DNA of 64,000 bases, taken from positions 18,853 to 82,852 of the forward strand of contig JBFHFS010000019.1 in the NCBI GenBank assembly GCA_041583495.1. The letters are read 5' to 3'. This document shows positions 61,321-64,000 of the stretch, in pieces (position 1 is the first letter of the stretch; each line of letters opens with the position of its first letter). A program made the position numbers and the translations under genes. The notes beneath the pieces are model-generated. The model ran no database searches. It saw only the letters and a list, made by a program, of their open reading frames with translations, and had not been told where the DNA came from. Source of the stretch: JBFHFS01 sp041583495 (GTDB taxonomy: Bacteria > Bacteroidota > Bacteroidia > Bacteroidales > Marinilabiliaceae).

Positions 61321-62016
61321 CTACAAATTGCGCGGGGCCTCCAGCTCAAATGCTGTTTCCATAGCCACCTGCCTTGTCGGCTCATTTTCACTGCGGCTCC
61401 ATTCGCGAACGGTGTTCATTATCAGGTCGCGGTTGGCGGGAGAAAAGCGCCCGGCCATCTTCAGAGCATGACCAACAGGGTGCATAAAACCTGGTTGGGC
61501 CGACAACTCTTCGAGTCGTTTCATACAATCCGGAAGGCTTCCAAATCCTTTGGCTCCCAAAAACCTATACTGCCACCCAATGCCCATGGCGGCGGCATAG
61601 GACAAGAACCCTGAAGAACTGTTGAGCCAGCTATACAAAAGGTTATCAGACCCTTCCCTTTTGCCCAGAATATTCATAGCCATCTGCTCGGCAAGCTCAA
61701 CCGTGTCTGTCATTTTACCCCATTCGTTCAACTCCTCATCCTTCAATTCATCAGGCAGAGCCACCAGGGTGGCCAGAATCATGGTCTCCCTGATTTCACG
61801 AAACCACAGCCGGCGAGCCAGCTCATTATTTCTGGACAAGCTTTTGCTCATTTGGCGCAGGTGCACCAACATTACACCATAATTCTTCAGATAGGAGGCC
61901 CCTGATTCAGAAATCAGCTGGGCTGTATCACCATTTCTTAAGTGATTTATCTGTGAAAGTAACGCGCTAATTTCTTTTTCTAAAGCCTCATTAGCAGGGA
62001 ATATTCTCATTTTCAT
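61321..62016 (-). CDS. DNA-alkylation-repair-like helical repeat protein
   Basis: A 231-residue all-helical protein that matches the AlkC/AlkD-like DNA alkylation repair family (HEAT-like repeats). YLKNYGVMLVHLRQMSKSLS is the family's helix-turn N-terminal part, with WFREIRETMILATLVAL and a later EWGKMTDTVELAEQMAMNIL segment (core). AlkD-type glycosylases remove bulky alkylated bases by flipping neither base nor a metal. The catalytic Asp of AlkD cannot be placed with confidence, so repair activity is probable but unproven. It is convergent with nothing and diverges from the tRNA-His promoter by 58 bp. Confidence 0.7.
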   Translation of the reverse strand: MKMRIFPANEALEKEISALLSQINHLRNGDTAQLISESGASYLKNYGVMLVHLRQMSKSLSRNNELARRLWFREIRETMILATLVALPDELKDEELNEWGKMTDTVELAEQMAMNILGKREGSDNLLYSWLNSSSGFLSYAAAMGIGWQYRFLGAKGFGSLPDCMKRLEELSAQPGFMHPVGHALKMAGRFSPANRDLIMNTVREWSRSENEPTRQVAMETAFELEAPRNL

Positions 62017-62073
62017 AGCATTAATGGTTTATTCACCCCGAAAGCCCAAAAAACAATGGATTTTTGAGAAACA

Positions 62074-62106
62074 TTTGCAAAACTATAGAAAAAAATTTTA
62101 CCTTTG
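62074..62106 (+). promoter_or_regulatory. promoter for tRNA-His
   Basis: TTTG (62074-62077), a 21-bp spacer and TACCTTTG (62099-62106) match the Bacteroidota promoter well. The predicted start near 62113 is about 10 nt before the mature tRNA. Confidence 0.8.
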
Positions 62107-62121
62107 CACCGCATTGAAAAT

Positions 62122-62196
<75 letters not shown>

Positions 62197-62201
62197 CTTA
62201 G

Positions 62202-62244
62202 AAGCGCACAAACAGCTAATTTAAAGTTGTTTGTGCGCTTTTTT
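62202..62244 (+). terminator. terminator after tRNA-His
   Basis: A perfect 13-bp inverted repeat (62202-62214 and 62228-62240) is followed by a T run. It is 5 bp past the tRNA, a textbook intrinsic terminator. Confidence 0.88.
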
Positions 62245-62343
62245 CATGGCTTTCAGGCATCCCTGCACACTCCTGAAAACATCTGTATTGGACCAGCCAA
62301 AATCTTTTCAAAAAATGAGAAAAACCAAAAAAATAATACATAA

Positions 62344-62601
62344 CTGAAATCGCATGCGGAAGTCGGAAGCAGGATTTTAGCTAATACTCAGAATAAAATC
62401 CAGGCTTCAATCACAGGTAGTCACCCAGTGTCCTACCCTCGACCAAAGTCCGTTTTCGCAAAAACCCGGGACGGATATACAATTGTTTGGCTGGGGCGAG
62501 GGACAACGCATATTGAAATCACCTTTCCCACGAAATTCACGGACCTCACTTATGAAAAAATGAAAATGCCAGAACTAAATTTCAGGCACCTACAAAGATG
62601 A
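62344..62601 (+). pseudogene. start-less open frame, possible gene remnant
   Basis: An 85-codon frame runs from just after a TAA (62341-62343) to TGA 62599-62601 with no ATG, GTG or TTG at its beginning. The translation looks protein-like (for example SVFAKTRDGYTIVWLGRG and ITFPTKFTDLTYEK) but matches no family I recognise. Its last 22 codons are repeated 864 bp downstream. Its stop overlaps the first possible ATG of the next gene as ATGA. It may be the decayed 3' end of a gene; I am not confident that it is coding. Confidence 0.35.
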
Positions 62602-62607
62602 AATTAA
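62533..62607 (+). repeat. 75-bp direct repeat, copy 1
   Basis: 72 of 75 bases match copy 2 at 63397-63471, with no gaps. The three differences are one G/A, one G/T and one C/T. Similarity falls off on both sides, with some echo (TTCCGG versus TTCCCGG) after the repeat. It lies just upstream of the flavin-binding-like gene. Confidence 0.9.
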
Positions 62608-62666
62608 TTAATTCCGGCTTACCGGACAACGATAAAAAACCATATAAACCTGTAAAACAATTATTT

Positions 62667-63116
62667 ATGAATGCAAAAGAAACTGTTAAGCAAGTAATTG
62701 AGAAACACAATTTAGTACACATTGCCAGCCTCGACAGCGAAGGTGTCCCTTGTGTAAGGGGCGTAGACTATGCCTCCGATGAAGATCTTAATCTTTATTT
62801 TACGACCAACCGCCACACCCGAAAGGTTGAACAAATATCCAGCAACCAAAATGTTGGTTTTGTCATTGACCATGATTGCGCCAATATGGGAGCTCTTCTG
62901 CAGTTAAAATACATTAAAGGAACTGCTGTTGCCACCGAGATCACCGAGCCCAATGATAAGCAAAAAGCCATGGGTTTGATTATGCAAAAATTTCCATATC
63001 TAAGTGGCTTGCCATTTGGACCAGAGGAGATGAAAATCTATAAAGTAGCCTTAAAAGAAGTGTTACTCACCGACAATACCATTGAGTTTGGACACACCGA
63101 GTTGGTTCAGTTATAA
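62667..63116 (+). CDS. pyridoxamine 5'-phosphate oxidase-like flavin-binding protein
   Basis: A 149-residue split-barrel protein. The opening KETVKQVIEKHNLVHIASLD, then GVPCVRGVDYA and NLYFTTNRHTRKVEQIS, match the general PPOX/flavin reductase-like family that binds FMN, F420 or heme. RHTRKVEQI is the phosphate-binding strand-turn. True PNPOx (pdxH) is longer and has other motifs, so this is not pdxH. Start at the ATG 62667 fits the family; another ATG at 62598 adds 23 residues and overlaps the upstream stop. It is followed by a strong terminator and flanked by two direct repeats. Confidence 0.85.
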   Translation: MNAKETVKQVIEKHNLVHIASLDSEGVPCVRGVDYASDEDLNLYFTTNRHTRKVEQISSNQNVGFVIDHDCANMGALLQLKYIKGTAVATEITEPNDKQKAMGLIMQKFPYLSGLPFGPEEMKIYKVALKEVLLTDNTIEFGHTELVQL

Positions 63117-63137
63117 TTGTTGATTATCAAAGAAATA

Positions 63138-63174
63138 AAAAAGGCTATGCTCTGTTGGGGCATAGCCTTTTTTA
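63138..63174 (+). terminator. terminator after the PPOX-like gene
   Basis: A perfect 14-bp stem (63138-63151 and 63161-63174) with the core AAGGCTATGC/GCATAGCCTT and a T run at the end, 22 bp past the stop. Confidence 0.88.
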
Positions 63175-63396
63175 CCAATATGCATTAACAACAGACATCT
63201 GCTGGCGCAGAATTTACCTTTAAAATATTTTTCACAGGACAACAGGGATGCCAATGTAATTAATAGATGGTCTCTGAAAAATGAGGCAACAGCTGATGAA
63301 TCAGATCCATAAAAATGTCATTCTGAAAACCCCGGAATAGAGTAGGCTAATAGCGATTAGGCAGGAATAAACAAAGATCAAAATCCGCTTTTCCCC
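63175..63396. other. gap between terminator and repeat copy 2
   Basis: Short frames only and no recognisable promoter. The frame of repeat copy 2 is interrupted by TAG a few codons upstream, so no longer homologue of the first open frame exists here. Confidence 0.4.
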
Positions 63397-63471
63397 AAAT
63401 TCACGGACCTCACTTATGAAAAAATAAAAATGCCAGAACTAAATTTCAGTCACTTACAAAGATGAAATTAA
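63397..63471 (+). repeat. 75-bp direct repeat, copy 2
   Basis: Second copy of the repeat at 62533-62607. In the frame of the remnant it reads KFTDLTYEKIKMPELNFSHL and stops at the same TGA, with two amino-acid changes. An ATGA overlap like that of copy 1 is kept, but the following frame stops after 12 codons. Confidence 0.9.
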
Positions 63472-63727
63472 AGGGTTCCCGGGTTACTGCCCATCGATGA
63501 ATATTTTTTATTAATAAATCCCGAAATTAGATCCGTAATTTATGTTTCGTATTCGACCTGAATTAATTACCTTTCATCCCAAAATAATGAATTTGTTTTG
63601 ATTGGCCGAAATTTAAGGTGCAATGGTCAATCGTTTGTACATTTTTCCAGGTGAGTCGTTCCAATATTTTTGATTGAACCAATCCCCCATTATTTTAGTT
63701 TGTTTATCGAACCCCAAACGCGTTGCA

Positions 63728-64000
63728 TTGATCCTCAAACATTTAAACACATTCATCAGAAGACCGTTGATTCTTCCCGGGGAAGAAAGGCAAACAGGGA
63801 AATTCCTACTGGTAAAAAGGGTTCTGCTGGCCCTATTCTTTGGGGTATTCTGGATAAATCCTGCCCTCTCGCAGGGATTGGTCGAAATCATTCAAAAAAC
63901 GCAGAAAGCCGTTATCCAGGGGGTGACTTACGATTCCAACGGATATTCAACCGACAGTGTGATGGGATTCTTCATCAGTGCCGATGGGCTGGCCATCACC
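63728..64000 (+). CDS. trypsin-like serine protease, 5' part (runs off the window)
   Basis: The frame is open from 63674 to the right edge. A hydrophobic signal-like segment (RVLLALFFGVFWINPALSQ) is followed by a region ending VMGFFISADGLAIT, the usual start of a trypsin-like (S1/HtrA-type) peptidase domain, just before the expected catalytic-His motif, which lies beyond the window. There is no ATG; TTG at 63728 gives a plausible start (others at 63674 and 63767). A minus-strand open frame of 92 codons across this region is likely its shadow. Confidence 0.65.
   Translation, partial: MILKHLNTFIRRPLILPGEERQTGKFLLVKRVLLALFFGVFWINPALSQGLVEIIQKTQKAVIQGVTYDSNGYSTDSVMGFFISADGLAIT

Noticed and set aside
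63613..63891. 92-codon minus-strand open frame at the right edge
   Set aside because: It overlaps the protease start on the opposite strand, which has a signal segment and domain similarity. I could not support it as a gene.

Overview
The window comes from a member of the Bacteroidota, most likely a Bacteroidales/Marinilabiliales-type organism, probably from a saline habitat. Four things support this. Promoters match the Bacteroidota sigma factor (TTTG, about 20 bp, TAnnTTTG). Arginine is made through an N-succinylornithine-type transcarbamylase. There is a type IX secretion (T9SS) substrate with a type B sorting domain next to a PorP/SprF protein. The gene order rsfS-ftsH-LUD-cdsA-psd is typical of the phylum. 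A glycine betaine importer suggests osmotic stress. The DNA is almost entirely host-like, with no insertion sequence, phage or CRISPR array recognised.

Region 1 (1-5.3 kb): panC-panD on the minus strand; a half-length glycogen-synthase-like protein and nagB on the plus strand; a strong two-way terminator; then an exported Gfo/Idh/MocA protein of the GH109 type. NagB and GH109 both fit amino-sugar salvage.

Region 2 (5.5-25.1 kb): a nearly complete arginine and proline biosynthesis block. On the minus strand, in transcription order: argR, a GNAT acyltransferase (candidate first enzyme), argG, argC, argD, proC, proB, proA, the transcarbamylase, an SGNH hydrolase, argB, an argE-like deacylase, argH, citrate synthase and carA. 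carB is divergent from argR on the plus strand. Residue Pro90 of the transcarbamylase indicates succinylated rather than acetylated intermediates. ArgR-box-like palindromes lie upstream of argR and, more weakly, argH.

Region 3 (25.1-29.8 kb): an apparent operon of an outer-membrane porin, the three parts of a glycine betaine ABC importer and a DUF2721 membrane protein.

Region 4 (30.4-35.7 kb): a GT-C membrane glycosyltransferase overlapping a methyltransferase/GT2 fusion, then coaD and a thioredoxin-fold protein that has lost one active-site cysteine.

Region 5 (36.0-44.3 kb): the main accessory locus. Five tightly packed plus-strand genes encode a T9SS type B surface protein, PorP/SprF, a PD40/PKD protein, an unrecognised secreted protein, and a 1063-residue sensor joining a periplasmic propeller to a cytoplasmic SpoIIE-type phosphatase. 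This looks like a surface-structure module with its own sensing protein.

Region 6 (44.4-62.0 kb): housekeeping genes: psd, cdsA, LUD protein, ftsH, rsfS, birA, pyrE, a Nudix protein, a SPOR protein, an AI-2E family permease, an ADP-ribosylglycohydrolase with altered metal-site residues, lon, rpmE2, a large GNAT, a class V aminotransferase and a DNA-alkylation-repair-like protein.

Region 7 (62.0-64 kb): tRNA-His with clear promoter and terminator, a flavin-reductase-like gene flanked by two 75-bp direct repeats (72/75 identical), and the start of a trypsin-like protease running off the right edge.
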